A stretch of DNA of 64,000 nucleotides, taken from Helicobacter acinonychis. GTDB taxonomy: Bacteria > Campylobacterota > Campylobacteria > Campylobacterales > Helicobacteraceae. The position numbers were made by a program, and so were the translations under genes. Below the pieces are notes generated by a model. The model was not told the origin of the DNA, did no database searches, and saw only the letters and a list, made by a program, of their open reading frames with translations. Location of the stretch: positions 372,001-436,000 of the forward strand of contig NZ_UGIA01000001.1 in assembly GCF_900461455.1 (NCBI RefSeq), given 5' to 3'. Of this stretch, positions 55,020 through 64,000 are shown piece after piece (within the stretch, counting starts at the first letter, position 1; each line of letters begins with the position of its first letter).

Positions 55020-56090
55020 ATGAACCATCTTTTAATCCTTTATAACCCTTACTATCAAAAAGATGTTATCCAACAATATTTAAGTATTTTGCAAGAAAAA
55101 TCCCAAGTGGGCTTTGGCAAGATCAAATCAAAACTCAACAATCAAGAAAGGCAGCACTCCTTATTAGAAGAGATCTACAAAGCCACCAATGAAGAAAATT
55201 TTTTGCAACTTTTTTTGAGCGATTACGCTAATTTATTTGTCGCTAAGGTAATAAGAGTTTCTAAAGATATTGATGAGAGTTTGATCCCTAGCTATTATAA
55301 AGAAAAAAATTTGGAAGTGGAAGACTTTTTCATTATCAGCGATTTAAGAGAATTGGTCAGGGAAGATTTTAGCCTTTTAAGGGATAAATTTTTAGCCAAT
55401 TTTATCACGCCAAACAACCACACCTATGCCATTTATAGGAATAATTACATTTATCCTTTGCCGGTGAGATTAAAAGAAGAGCGTTCTTATTTTTTAGGGG
55501 ACGAAAAGCATTATCTGAGCGTGTGTAAAAGCAAAGAATATTTAGCCATGCAAGAAAATTTCATGCACTTTGTTTTTGGCAAAAGGCTTTTTTACCTTTT
55601 ACACCCTGATAGCATCAATAATATCATTCATGCAGAATTAGAGCTTTTACAAAGCCAAAACGATTTTTTGAATGATTTTACAAGCATTATAGTTAAATAC
55701 TCTAAAATATTAGAATATGAAATTTATATTTTTGCTAAAAAAGTTCTTTTAAAAGCGTGCGAAAAAGATCCCAACCTTTATGATTTAACTTATCAAGTCC
55801 AAGGGCAATTTTTTACGCTTAAAGATTTTTTTACTAAAAAGCCTAATCTTGGGAGCATTAAATTCCTACTCAAACACAAAAAAGTCCAATGCCATTTAGA
55901 AGAAAGCTTAAACAAATTCATCAATTCTTTTTTTCAAAAAAGCCTAAGTCTCATTCAAAATATCCGCAATGAAGCCGTTCATACAAAAGTTCCAAGTTTG
56001 AATGAAGTTGAAAAAGTAAGGAATGAAATTTTAAGCATAGAGGGTGTGAGCTTACTAAAAAGCATTTTAACCCATAAGGAAATTTCATGA
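55020..56090 (+). CDS. unknown protein with a C-terminal HEPN-type R-x4-H motif
   Basis: 356 residues, no signal peptide. The N-terminal half (from L-I-L-Y-N-P-Y-Y-Q-K-D-V) has a mixed alpha/beta look; the C-terminal third is helical and ends with I-R-N-E-A-V-H, giving Arg316 and His321. R-N-x-x-x-H is the catalytic signature of HEPN RNases and of many HEPN toxins and defence proteins, but it can occur by chance in helical proteins. The family is conserved in Helicobacter as I recall, without known function. It is 4 bases before tilS and is probably in the same transcript as the small gene upstream. Confidence 0.72.
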   Translation: MNHLLILYNPYYQKDVIQQYLSILQEKSQVGFGKIKSKLNNQERQHSLLEEIYKATNEENFLQLFLSDYANLFVAKVIRVSKDIDESLIPSYYKEKNLEVEDFFIISDLRELVREDFSLLRDKFLANFITPNNHTYAIYRNNYIYPLPVRLKEERSYFLGDEKHYLSVCKSKEYLAMQENFMHFVFGKRLFYLLHPDSINNIIHAELELLQSQNDFLNDFTSIIVKYSKILEYEIYIFAKKVLLKACEKDPNLYDLTYQVQGQFFTLKDFFTKKPNLGSIKFLLKHKKVQCHLEESLNKFINSFFQKSLSLIQNIRNEAVHTKVPSLNEVEKVRNEILSIEGVSLLKSILTHKEIS

Positions 56091-56094
56091 AAGA

Positions 56095-57144
56095 ATGCGA
56101 TCAATTAAGCATACATTGAGTGTAAATTTTATAGTGCAAGATTTTAAAGCTTATTTAGAGCCCTTAAGAGAGGGTAAAAATTTATTGGGTTTTTCAGGTG
56201 GGGTGGATTCTACTTGCTTGTTTCATCTTTTAGTTAAAGAAAATATCGCCTTTGACATCGCGTTAGTGGATTATAACACGCAAAAACAACGCCTTGAAAT
56301 CATCAAACACGCTCAAAAACTCGCAAAAACACACCATAAAAAATGCTATATCCATTACGCTCAAAAAATCACGCATGATTTTGAAATGCAAGCGAGAAAA
56401 ATCCGTTATGATTTTTTTGAAACCCTAATCAGAGAGCATTCTTACAAGCATTTGATTTTAGCGCACCACTTGAATGACAGGCTAGAATGGTTTTTGATGC
56501 AATTAAGCAAGGGAGCTGGGTTGAACACGCTTTTAAGCTTTCAAGCTTATGAAAAAAGAGGGTTTTATGCGATTGTGCGTCCCTTACTCTACACCTCTAA
56601 AGACATTCTTAAAACGCTCGCTAAAGATATGAAATTTTTTGAAGACTTTTCTAATTATTCTTTGAAATTCAAACGCAATTTTTTTAGAAAACATTACGCC
56701 AATTCCTTAATGCAATATTATTCCAAAGGCATTATCCAAAGTTTTAAATTTTTGGATCAAGAAAAAGAGCGGCTTTACCCTTTGACCCCCTTTTCACAAA
56801 TGCATGGGATCATTTTTTTTAAATATTCACAAAACGCGCTTTTTATAGTGGATAAAATCTTAAAACAAAAGGGGTATGTGTTGAGTTTTTCTCAAAAAGA
56901 AGAAATCAAACGCCATTTTTTTAGTTTAGAAATCGCTCAAAAATTCATCATTGAAAAGGATAAAGAGCATGTCTTTATCGCCCTTAAACCCCAACAAACT
57001 TTAAGCATGCCAAAGGATTTTAAAGACAAAGCTAGGAGATTGAATATCCCTAAACGCTTACGGTCTATTTTATACACAGAGTTTTTAAAACAACCAACGC
57101 ATGATTTTTTAATCCGTTTTAAACAGAGTTTAGAAAAGATTTAA
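56095..57144 (+). CDS. tilS: tRNA(Ile)-lysidine synthetase TilS
   Basis: N-type ATP pyrophosphatase that adds lysine to C34 of the CAT-anticodon tRNA-Ile2 so that it reads AUA. P-loop S-G-G-V-D-S-T at 34-40; L-A-H-H-L-N-D-R-L-E-W is the second catalytic block. 349 residues. A candidate substrate tRNA lies at 42551 in this window. Confidence 0.93.
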   Translation: MRSIKHTLSVNFIVQDFKAYLEPLREGKNLLGFSGGVDSTCLFHLLVKENIAFDIALVDYNTQKQRLEIIKHAQKLAKTHHKKCYIHYAQKITHDFEMQARKIRYDFFETLIREHSYKHLILAHHLNDRLEWFLMQLSKGAGLNTLLSFQAYEKRGFYAIVRPLLYTSKDILKTLAKDMKFFEDFSNYSLKFKRNFFRKHYANSLMQYYSKGIIQSFKFLDQEKERLYPLTPFSQMHGIIFFKYSQNALFIVDKILKQKGYVLSFSQKEEIKRHFFSLEIAQKFIIEKDKEHVFIALKPQQTLSMPKDFKDKARRLNIPKRLRSILYTEFLKQPTHDFLIRFKQSLEKI

Positions 57145-57292
57145 AGCTTTGTTTTATGAGCGTTGGTTATCAAAAATACTAAAAGCGTTCTTTAAATAAA
57201 CATCAAAGAGCTTGCGTGAGCGAATGATAGCTTTTTAAAAGCGCTTTTACAACTTTTAGGTCAAACAAACTCAAAAGATTGATAACAATGAC

Positions 57293-58291
57293 TTAATAAT
57301 GACATATAAACTGCGCCATATCCACCAAACGATTAGAATACCCCCATTCATTATCATACCACCCCATGATTTTTACCATATTCTCTAGCGTGAAAGTCAA
57401 ATCAGGCGCGACAATAACGCTACTAGGATTAGAAATAAAATCAGAGCTAACCCTTTTTTTCAAATCTATCTCTAACACGCCTTTTAAAGCCCCTTTTGAA
57501 GCTTCAATCAATAAATCATTGATTGACTCTTTAGGAGCTTTTTTTTCTAAAAACAAACTTAAATCTATCATGGAAACATCAAGGCTAGGCACTCTTACGC
57601 TATGCCCATGCATTTTATTTTTGAGATTGGGTAAAACTTTATGCAAGGCTAGAGCGGCTTTAGTGCTTGTGGGGATAATGTTGCTTGCAGCCGCTCTAGA
57701 GCGTCGTTTGTCTAAGGGGTGGGCTAGATCAATGAGTTTTTGATCGCTCGTGTAGCTATGAACGGTTGTTAGCATGCCTTCTTTAATACTAAAAGCTTTA
57801 TCTAAAATCGCGCAAATGGGTGCGATTGCATTAGTTGTGCAAGAGGCGTTAGAAACAATTGCTTGGTTTTGATAAAGAAAATGATTGATGCCATACACTA
57901 AAGTAGGGTATTGTTTTTCATCGTATTCGCCGATAAAGGGGGCGGATAAAAGAATCTTTTTAGCCCCAAGCAAAAGGTAATTTTCTAACATTTTAGGCTC
58001 TAAAAACTTCCCTGAACACTCTATGATAACATCCACACCTTTTAAGTCTTTGATACTATTAAAAATAGGGATTTCTAGCGAGCCGATAATAAGCTTACCA
58101 TTAGAGTAACGCGCTTCTTTATTAAGTAGCCCATGCGTGCTGTCATGCTCTAAAAGATAAGCCAAAATTTCCCAATTAGCAGGGTCGTTGATACCCACCA
58201 CTTCTAAAGGGTGGTTTGTGTCGTTGCGCTCTAAAATAGCTCTTAAAACGCATCGCCCAATGCGGCCAAATCCATTGATAAAAATTTTCAT
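57293..58291 (-). CDS. gapA: glyceraldehyde-3-phosphate dehydrogenase
   Basis: NAD(P)-dependent phosphorylating GAPDH. 332 residues from ATG 58291; an ATG at 58327 would add 12 residues unlike the family. The Rossmann start [11 protein letters not shown], the catalytic Cys151 in S-N-A-S-C-T-T-N and H-S-Y-T, R-A-A-A and W-Y-D-N-E-W-G-Y-S blocks are all present. H. pylori has two GAPDH genes as I recall; I cannot say which cofactor this one prefers. Confidence 0.95.
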   Translation of the reverse strand: MKIFINGFGRIGRCVLRAILERNDTNHPLEVVGINDPANWEILAYLLEHDSTHGLLNKEARYSNGKLIIGSLEIPIFNSIKDLKGVDVIIECSGKFLEPKMLENYLLLGAKKILLSAPFIGEYDEKQYPTLVYGINHFLYQNQAIVSNASCTTNAIAPICAILDKAFSIKEGMLTTVHSYTSDQKLIDLAHPLDKRRSRAAASNIIPTSTKAALALHKVLPNLKNKMHGHSVRVPSLDVSMIDLSLFLEKKAPKESINDLLIEASKGALKGVLEIDLKKRVSSDFISNPSSVIVAPDLTFTLENMVKIMGWYDNEWGYSNRLVDMAQFICHY

Positions 58292-58437
58292 CGTAACTAT
58301 TATCCTATTTTCAGACTTCAATTTCAATTTTTAGGGGGTTTTGTTTGGTATTTTACTACATTTTGTGTTATTATATTGGACCTTCATAGGGTTAAATTAA
58401 ATTGTTCATTTTGAGTTAAAATTTCAAGGAGTAAGAC

Positions 58438-59130
58438 ATGGCATTGTATGACAGAGTGAATTCTCGTAGTGCGTATGCAGAAGATTCTTTGTTGCATGAA
58501 AGCGAGTTGGTGGGTTTTGTCAAAACGACTTATAAGTTCTTTGCAGGTAGTTTGTTGTTAGCGACCATTGGGGCGTTATTGGGTTTAATGAATTTTCAAA
58601 CCGTAGTGCAGTATAAATGGGCGTTTTTTATCGCTGAAATTGTGGCGTTTTTTGGCTTGATGTTTTCTAAATCCAAACCTGGGTTGAATTTATTCATGCT
58701 CTTTGCTTTCACTTCATTATCAGGGGTTACTTTAGTTCCTTTGCTTGGTATGGTGATTGCAAAAGCTGGTTTAGGGGCGATCTGGCAAGCTTTAGGCATG
58801 ACGACTATTGTTTTTGGTTTGATGAGCGTGTATGCTCTTAAGACTAAAAACGACTTAGCGAATATGGGTAAAATGCTCTTTATCGCTTTGATTGTGGTGG
58901 TGGTGTGTTCGCTCATTAACTTGTTTTTGGGTAGTCCTATGTTTCAAGTTGTCATTGCGGGAGCGAGTGCGATTTTATTCAGTCTTTATATCGCTTACGA
59001 CACTCAAAACATCGTTAAAGGCATGTATGATAGCCCCATTGATGCGGCGGTGAGTTTGTATTTAGACTTTTTGAATGTCTTTATTTCTATCTTGCAAATC
59101 ATTGGTATTTTTTCAGACAGAGACAAATAG
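58438..59130 (+). CDS. BI-1/YccA family membrane protein
   Basis: 230 residues with seven membrane segments and the Bax-inhibitor-1 family ending D-T-Q-N-I-V then S-L-Y-L-D-F-L-N-V-F. Related YccA interacts with FtsH in E. coli. Role here unknown. AAGGAG lies 6 bases before the ATG, and TGTTATTAT near 58367 could be its extended -10 box. Confidence 0.9.
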   Translation: MALYDRVNSRSAYAEDSLLHESELVGFVKTTYKFFAGSLLLATIGALLGLMNFQTVVQYKWAFFIAEIVAFFGLMFSKSKPGLNLFMLFAFTSLSGVTLVPLLGMVIAKAGLGAIWQALGMTTIVFGLMSVYALKTKNDLANMGKMLFIALIVVVVCSLINLFLGSPMFQVVIAGASAILFSLYIAYDTQNIVKGMYDSPIDAAVSLYLDFLNVFISILQIIGIFSDRDK

Positions 59131-59228
59131 TTTGAAAAAATAGGGGGGGATATAACGCAAAAACCCAACTTAAAAATATTTTAAATATTGATAACACTTC
59201 GTTTTATATTCTTTTTTAAGGATTGATC

Positions 59229-62200
59229 ATGCCTAAACGCACCGATATTTCTAATATTCTACTGATAGGCTCAGGTCCTATTATGATTGGGCAAGCTTGC
59301 GAATTTGACTATTCAGGGACTCAAAGCTGTAAGACCTTAAAATCTTTAGGTTATAGGGTGATCTTAATCAATTCTAATCCAGCCACTGTGATGACTGACC
59401 CTGAATTTTCTCATAAGACTTATGTCCAGCCCATCACCCCAGAAAATATCGCCACTATCATTAAAAAAGAAAAGATTGACGCCATTTTACCCACAATGGG
59501 TGGACAGACCGCTTTGAATGTGGTCATGCAAATGCATCAAAAGGGCATGTTAGAAGGCGTGGAGCTTTTAGGGGCTAAGATTGAAGCGATTAAAAAAGGC
59601 GAAGACAGGCAAGCGTTCAAAGAAGCGATGTTAAAAATCGGAATGGATTTGCCTAAAGGGCGTTACGCTTATAGCGAGTTAGAAGCCCTAGAAGCTATTA
59701 ATGAAATTGGCTTTCCAGCCATGATTAGAGCGAGTTTCACTCTAGCCGGTGGGGGGAGTGGGGTCGCTTATAATATTGAAGAGTTTCAAGAATTAGCTAA
59801 AAACGCCCTAGACGCTTCGCCCATCAATGAAATTTTGATTGAAGAGTCCTTGTTAGGGTGGAAAGAATATGAAATGGAAGTCATACGAGACGGCAAGGAT
59901 AATTGCATTATTGTGTGCTGTATTGAAAATATTGACCCCATGGGCATTCATACCGGCGATAGTATCACCATCGCTCCAAGTCTCACACTCACCGATAAAG
60001 AATACCAACGCATGCGCGATGCGAGCTTTGCGATTTTAAGAGAAATTGGCGTGGATACGGGTGGGAGTAATGTGCAATTTGCGATCCATCCAGAGACTTT
60101 GAGAATGGTTGTGATTGAAATGAATCCACGAGTGAGCCGTAGCTCCGCTCTAGCGTCAAAAGCGACCGGTTTTCCTATTGCAAAAGTGGCTACCATGCTT
60201 GCGGTGGGCTTTAGTTTAGATGAAATCAAAAACGATATTACCAACACTCCGGCGAGTTTTGAGCCTAGTTTGGATTATATTGTGGTCAAAATCCCTCGCT
60301 TTGCGTTTGAAAAATTTGCCGGTGTTTCTAGCACTTTAGGGACTTCTATGAAAAGCATTGGCGAAGTGATGGCAATAGGGGGGAATTTCTTAGAAGCTTT
60401 ACAAAAAGCGTTATGCTCTTTGGAAAACAATTGGCTAGGGTTTGAGTCTTTAAGTAAAGACTTAGAAACCATAAAAAAGGAAATCCGCCGACCTAATTTC
60501 AAGCGCTTGCTCTATATCGCTGATGCGTTCAGGTTGGGCATTTCTGTTGATGAAGTTTTTGAATTATGCCAGATTGATAGGTGGTTTTTATCTCAAATTC
60601 AAAAGCTAGTAGGAGTGGAAGAGAGCATTAATTCTAGCGTTTTAACGGACGCAACAAAAATGAGAGGGCTTAAAAATTTAGGCTTTAGCGATGCAAGGAT
60701 TGCTGCTAAAATCAAAGAAAATGAAAGTTTGGAAGTGAGCCCTTTTGAAGTGGAATTGGCTAGAATCACCCTACAAATCACGCCCAATTTTGAAGAAGTG
60801 GATACTTGTGCAGCGGAGTTTTTATCGCTTACGCCTTATTTGTATTCCACCTATGCCCCTAACCCTTTGCCCCCCATTTTAAAAAATAAAGAAAATAAAG
60901 AAAATAAAGAAAATAAAGAAAATAAAGAAAATAAAGAAAATAAAGAAAATAAAGAAAATAAAATCCTAATCATAGGCTCTGGTCCTAATCGCATTGGTCA
61001 AGGCATTGAATTTGATTATTGTTGCGTGCATGCAAGCTTTGCTTTAAAAGATTTAAACATTAAAAGTATCATGCTTAATTGCAATCCAGAAACCGTTAGC
61101 ACGGATTATGATACAAGCGATACGCTCTATTTTGAACCCATTCATTTTGAGTGCGTGAAAACCATCATTCAAAGAGAACAAGTAGATGGCATTATCGTGC
61201 ATTTTGGGGGACAAACCCCTTTAAAACTCGCTAAAGATTTAGCCAAAATGCAAGCACCTATTATTGGCACGCCTTTTAAAGTGATTGACATTGCTGAAGA
61301 TAGAGAAAAATTTTCTCTCTTTTTAAAAGATCTTGATATTAAGCAGCCTGAAAATGGCATGGCTAAAAATATTGATGAAGCTTATAGCATTGCTAATTTA
61401 ATTGGTTTCCCTATCATTGTGCGCCCTAGTTATGTGTTAGGGGGGCAACACATGCAAATTTTAGAAAATATTGAAGAATTGCACCATTATTTAGAAAGCG
61501 TGACGCATTCTTTAGAAATTAGCCCTAAAAATCCCCTTCTCATTGATAAGTTTTTAGAAAAAGCGATTGAATTAGATGTAGATGCTATTTGCGATAAAAA
61601 AGAGGTCTATGTTGCAGGCATTTTACAACATATTGAAGAGGCGGGTATCCATTCAGGCGATTCCGCTTGCTTTATCCCTTCCAATCTAAGCCCTAAAATT
61701 TTAGATGAAATTGAACAAGTGAGTGCGAAAATCGCTTTGCATTTAGGCGTAGTGGGGCTATTGAATATCCAATTTGCTGTGTATAAAAATGCACTTTACT
61801 TGATTGAAGTCAATCCTAGAGCTAGCAGGACCGTGCCCTTTTTAAGTAAGGCTTTAGGCGTTCCTTTAGCCAAAGTAGCGACTAGGGTTATGGTGTTAGA
61901 AGACTTGAAAGAAGCCCTTAAGTTTTATGATAAAAAAAATATAGTAGAGTATTCTAATGGCATTTATAAGCCTAAAATACCCCATTTTGTGGCTTTAAAA
62001 GAAGCGGTTTTCCCTTTTAATAAACTTTATGGATCGGATCTGATTTTAGGGCCTGAGATGAAAAGCACCGGCGAAGTGATGGGGATTGCTCGATCGTTAG
62101 GGCTTGCTTTTTTCAAGGCACAAACGGCTTGCTTTAACCCGATTAAAAACAAGGGGCTTATTTTTGTCTCTATTAAAGATAAGGACAAAGAAGAAGCGTG

Positions 62201-62540
62201 TGTTTTAATGAAGCGCTTGGTCCAATTAGGATTTGAATTGTGCGCCACAGAAGGCACACATAAAGCTTTAGAAAAAGCTAGGGTAAAGTCTTTAAAAGTG
62301 CTTAAAATCTCTGAAGGCCGTCCCAATATCATGGACTTAATGATGAATGGGGAAATCAGCATGGCTATCAACACAAGCGATCACAAATCTCAAGATGACG
62401 CCAAACTCATTCGCGCTTCTGTGCTTAAAAACCATGTAAGTTATTTCACGACTTTAAGCGCGATAGAAGTCTTGCTTTTAGCCCTCGAAGAAAGCCCTGA
62501 AGAAGATGCACTATTGGCCTTGCAAGATTATTTAAAATAA
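59229..62540 (+). CDS. carB: carbamoyl-phosphate synthase large subunit
   Basis: Makes carbamoyl phosphate for arginine and pyrimidines with the CarA glutaminase. ATG 59229 with AAGG upstream; a TTG at 59223 is less likely. 1103 residues: two ATP-grasp halves, each starting I-L-L-I-G-S-G-P or I-L-I-I-G-S-G-P, the oligomerisation domain between, and a C-terminal MGS-like allosteric domain. Eight K-E-N repeats are inserted directly before the second ATP-grasp half (see separate repeat). Both halves look intact. Confidence 0.97.
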   Translation: MPKRTDISNILLIGSGPIMIGQACEFDYSGTQSCKTLKSLGYRVILINSNPATVMTDPEFSHKTYVQPITPENIATIIKKEKIDAILPTMGGQTALNVVMQMHQKGMLEGVELLGAKIEAIKKGEDRQAFKEAMLKIGMDLPKGRYAYSELEALEAINEIGFPAMIRASFTLAGGGSGVAYNIEEFQELAKNALDASPINEILIEESLLGWKEYEMEVIRDGKDNCIIVCCIENIDPMGIHTGDSITIAPSLTLTDKEYQRMRDASFAILREIGVDTGGSNVQFAIHPETLRMVVIEMNPRVSRSSALASKATGFPIAKVATMLAVGFSLDEIKNDITNTPASFEPSLDYIVVKIPRFAFEKFAGVSSTLGTSMKSIGEVMAIGGNFLEALQKALCSLENNWLGFESLSKDLETIKKEIRRPNFKRLLYIADAFRLGISVDEVFELCQIDRWFLSQIQKLVGVEESINSSVLTDATKMRGLKNLGFSDARIAAKIKENESLEVSPFEVELARITLQITPNFEEVDTCAAEFLSLTPYLYSTYAPNPLPPILKNKENKENKENKENKENKENKENKENKILIIGSGPNRIGQGIEFDYCCVHASFALKDLNIKSIMLNCNPETVSTDYDTSDTLYFEPIHFECVKTIIQREQVDGIIVHFGGQTPLKLAKDLAKMQAPIIGTPFKVIDIAEDREKFSLFLKDLDIKQPENGMAKNIDEAYSIANLIGFPIIVRPSYVLGGQHMQILENIEELHHYLESVTHSLEISPKNPLLIDKFLEKAIELDVDAICDKKEVYVAGILQHIEEAGIHSGDSACFIPSNLSPKILDEIEQVSAKIALHLGVVGLLNIQFAVYKNALYLIEVNPRASRTVPFLSKALGVPLAKVATRVMVLEDLKEALKFYDKKNIVEYSNGIYKPKIPHFVALKEAVFPFNKLYGSDLILGPEMKSTGEVMGIARSLGLAFFKAQTACFNPIKNKGLIFVSIKDKDKEEACVLMKRLVQLGFELCATEGTHKALEKARVKSLKVLKISEGRPNIMDLMMNGEISMAINTSDHKSQDDAKLIRASVLKNHVSYFTTLSAIEVLLLALEESPEEDALLALQDYLK
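60888..60959 (+). repeat. eight 9-bp tandem repeats (AAAGAAAAT) inside carB
   Basis: Eight perfect copies encode Lys-Glu-Asn repeats at the start of the second carB half, in the linker. Slippage changes length by three residues and keeps the frame, so it is length-variable but not on/off. Confidence 0.95.
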
Positions 62541-62544
62541 TTTG

Positions 62545-62976
62545 ATGGCGTTCGTGTATTTAGCCCAAAGCGATACCACTATCGGCTTGCTTTCTAAAGA
62601 TAGCGAGCAACTCAACGCTCTAAAGAAGCGCCCTAAAAATAAAAGCGTTTTAATAGAAAGCGCTGATTTTAGAACTTTAAAAAGCTTGGTGCGTGCACCC
62701 AATGCTTTTAAAAATCTCATTAGAAGAAGCGCTAAAACCACTTTTATTTATCCTAATTTAAACGCCGTTCGTGTGATTAGGGGTAGGCATGGGGATTTTT
62801 TAAAGCGTTTTAAAACGCTTTATAGCACTTCAGCTAACCTCACTCAATGCACTTATGATAAAGAGATCGCTTCCAATCTCGCTGATGTCATTGTGAGCGA
62901 TGAAAGGGGTTTGTTTGAAAGCTCTAGTTCTAAAATATTCAAACTCTATAAAAATAAAAAAGTTAGAATAAGGTAG
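62545..62976 (+). CDS. short TsaC/Sua5/YrdC-family protein
   Basis: 143 residues; ATG 62545 is preferred over TTG 62542. V-Y-L-A-Q-S-D-T-T-I-G-L-L-S-K-D resembles the family opening, A-F-K-N-L-I follows, and S-T-S-A-N-L-T is the ATP/threonylcarbamate-binding S-x-S-A-N motif. Family members make threonylcarbamoyl-AMP for tRNA t6A. It is shorter than the usual 180-200 residues and the K-x-R motif is not plain, so activity is uncertain. It begins 4 bases after carB. Confidence 0.75.
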   Translation: MAFVYLAQSDTTIGLLSKDSEQLNALKKRPKNKSVLIESADFRTLKSLVRAPNAFKNLIRRSAKTTFIYPNLNAVRVIRGRHGDFLKRFKTLYSTSANLTQCTYDKEIASNLADVIVSDERGLFESSSSKIFKLYKNKKVRIR

Positions 62977-62998
62977 GATTTTTTTATTAAGCGTTAAT

Positions 62999-63024
62999 CA
63001 TGAAAATTAAAACATGAAAATTAA
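62999..63024 (+). repeat. 12-bp direct repeat upstream of frpB
   Basis: CATGAAAATTAA occurs twice, separated by two bases, inside a longer inverted repeat AGCGTT...AACGCT (62990-63032). It could end the carB/TsaC transcript or bind a regulator. Confidence 0.5.
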
Positions 63025-63120
63025 GAAACGCTAAAAGGTGTCTTTTACAATTAGCGCTCTCTATACAGAAAAAATCTCTCTCTAAAATTGCATATTTACT
63101 GACCATAACACTTTTTTAGC

Positions 63121-63165
63121 TATAATAAAAAGCCGTTGTTTTTTAAAAAACAATAATTATTATAA
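63121..63165 (+). promoter_or_regulatory. predicted frpB promoter with a Fur box
   Basis: A perfect -10 hexamer TATAAT lies at 63121-63126. At 63151-63165 CAATAATTATTATAA matches the H. pylori Fur-box consensus TAATAATnATTATTA at 12 of 14 fixed positions. The box falls just downstream of the likely transcription start, a position suited to repression when iron is available. Confidence 0.7.
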
Positions 63166-63179
63166 ATAGGATTTTAAGA

Positions 63180-64000
63180 ATGAACGATAAGCGTTTTAGA
63201 AAATATTGTAGTTTTTCTATTTTTTTGTCCTTATTAGGAATGTTTGAAGCAGAAGCTAAAGAAGAAAAAGAAGAAAGAAAGACAGAAAGAAAAAAAGATA
63301 AAAAGGAGAATACCCAACACACTCTAGGCAAAGTTACCACTCAAGCGGTCAAAATCTTTAATTACAACAACCAAACAACTATTTCAAGTAAAGAATTAGA
63401 GAGAAGACAAGCCAACCAAATCAGCGATATGTTTAGGAGAAACCCTAATATCAATGTAGGTGGTGGTGCGGTCATGGCGCAAAAAATTTATGTGCGCGGT
63501 ATTGAAGACAGACTGACTAGGGTTACGGTAGATGGCGCAGCACAAATGGGTGCTAGCTATGGGCATCAAGGCAATACGATTATTGACCCCGGAATGCTTA
63601 AAAGCGTGGTGGTCACTAAAGGAGCGGCTCAAGCGAGCGCGGGGCCTATGGCTTTAATTGGTGCGATTAAAATGGAGACTAAAAGCGCGAATGATTTTAT
63701 CCCTAGAGGTAAAGACTATGCGATGAGTGGGGCTGCAACTTTTTTAACCAACTTTGGGGATAGAGAAACCGTTATGGGCGCTTATCGTAATAATCATTTT
63801 GATGTGCTTTTGTATTACACGCATCAAAATATTTTTTATTATCGTGATGGGGATAACGCCACAAAAGATCTTTTCAAGCCCAAAGAAAGCAATAAGGTTT
63901 CAGGAAGCCCTAGCGAGCAAAACAATGTGATGGCTAAAATCAATGGTTATTTAAGCGAAAGAGATATCCTAACGCTTAGTTATAACATGACTAGAGATAA
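63180..64000 (+). CDS. frpB: FrpB-type TonB-dependent outer membrane receptor, truncated by the window edge
   Basis: 273 codons are visible and open to the window end. M-N-D-K-R-F-R-K-Y-C-S-F-S-I-F-L-S-L-L-G starts a signal peptide ending near A-E-A. A Lys/Glu-rich stretch (purine-rich DNA 63250-63310) is followed by the plug domain with I-S-S-K-E-L-E-R-R, G-G-G-A-V, I-Y-V-R-G-I-E, V-T-V-D-G, and I-D-P-G-M-L-K-S-V-V-V-T-K-G-A, then the first barrel strands. FrpB proteins take up haem or iron/nickel chelates; several paralogues exist and I cannot tell which this is. Confidence 0.93.
   Translation, partial: MNDKRFRKYCSFSIFLSLLGMFEAEAKEEKEERKTERKKDKKENTQHTLGKVTTQAVKIFNYNNQTTISSKELERRQANQISDMFRRNPNINVGGGAVMAQKIYVRGIEDRLTRVTVDGAAQMGASYGHQGNTIIDPGMLKSVVVTKGAAQASAGPMALIGAIKMETKSANDFIPRGKDYAMSGAATFLTNFGDRETVMGAYRNNHFDVLLYYTHQNIFYYRDGDNATKDLFKPKESNKVSGSPSEQNNVMAKINGYLSERDILTLSYNMTRD

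Noticed and set aside
57236-57249. Palindrome TAAAAGCGCTTTTA between tilS and gapA as terminator
   Set aside because: No loop and no T run on either side; could be chance in A/T-rich DNA, so not listed as a feature.
58292-58327. Upstream ATG for gapA
   Set aside because: Adds 12 residues before the conserved K-I-F-I-N-G-F-G-R start; the second Met matches GAPDH.
60888-60959. Tandem repeat considered as a CRISPR-like array
   Set aside because: 9-bp contiguous units without spacers, in frame inside carB.
63143-63340. Minus-strand frame over the frpB start
   Set aside because: Ser/Phe-rich complement of the frpB Lys/Glu tract.

Overview
The window is chromosomal DNA of a gastric Helicobacter, H. 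pylori or a very close relative such as H. acinonychis. The evidence is the low GC content, the flagellar, division and FrpB-type genes with Helicobacter-like sequences, a futalosine-pathway MqnA, a two-Fe-S RimO, a predicted AT-rich Fur box and a homopolymeric G tract of the phase-variation kind. No species-specific marker was tested. Gene names from strain 26695 are recalled from memory and used only as aids.

Layout. 1-1.9 kb is accessory: the C-terminal end of a DUF1524 (GmrSD-like) protein and a decayed unknown gene. 2-6.2 kb (minus) holds a PpiD-like protein, FtsA and FtsZ. 6.4-15.5 kb (plus) holds bioA, pyrH, rpoZ, spoT, tyrS, an NPD-family flavoprotein, the amidase amiA and a membrane protein. 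mqnA (minus) and acnB (plus) follow, then a 0.6 kb decayed stretch and flhB (minus). 20.6-22.5 kb is a second accessory patch: a G10-tract mini-ORF, two wrecked glycine-zipper-type genes and an intact YkgJ-type cysteine-cluster gene. 22.6-40.1 kb is dense housekeeping: ftsY, a lipoprotein, a 5-FTHF cyclo-ligase-like gene, rny, two transporters, aguB, tcdA, the flaG-fliD-fliS-fliT operon behind a good sigma-28 promoter, and an envC-like/ftsX/ftsE/trmB/Fn3-lipoprotein/rluD run. 40.2-41.4 kb is a broken GTPase. 41.4-51 kb carries rodA overlapping a CAT tRNA, then prs, HIT, murF, an alpha/beta hydrolase, ddl, pgpA, a class V aminotransferase, gpt and rimO. 51.1-54.6 kb is a pair of translationally coupled, badly broken dynamin-like GTPase genes. 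A small gene, a HEPN-motif protein and tilS follow. 57.3-64 kb has gapA, a BI-1 family protein, carB with an eight-copy KEN repeat, a TsaC-like gene and the start of a Fur-box-preceded FrpB receptor.

Themes. Cell-wall and division functions dominate (FtsZ/A/X/E/Y, RodA, MurF, Ddl, AmiA, EnvC-like). The accessory patches share a pattern: GTPase or glycine-zipper membrane genes, each carrying several stops or frameshifts, between intact housekeeping genes. I read them as relics of dynamin-like, membrane-acting modules. Two otherwise healthy genes (5-FTHF cyclo-ligase-like, MATE) lack a canonical start where homology and context say it should be.
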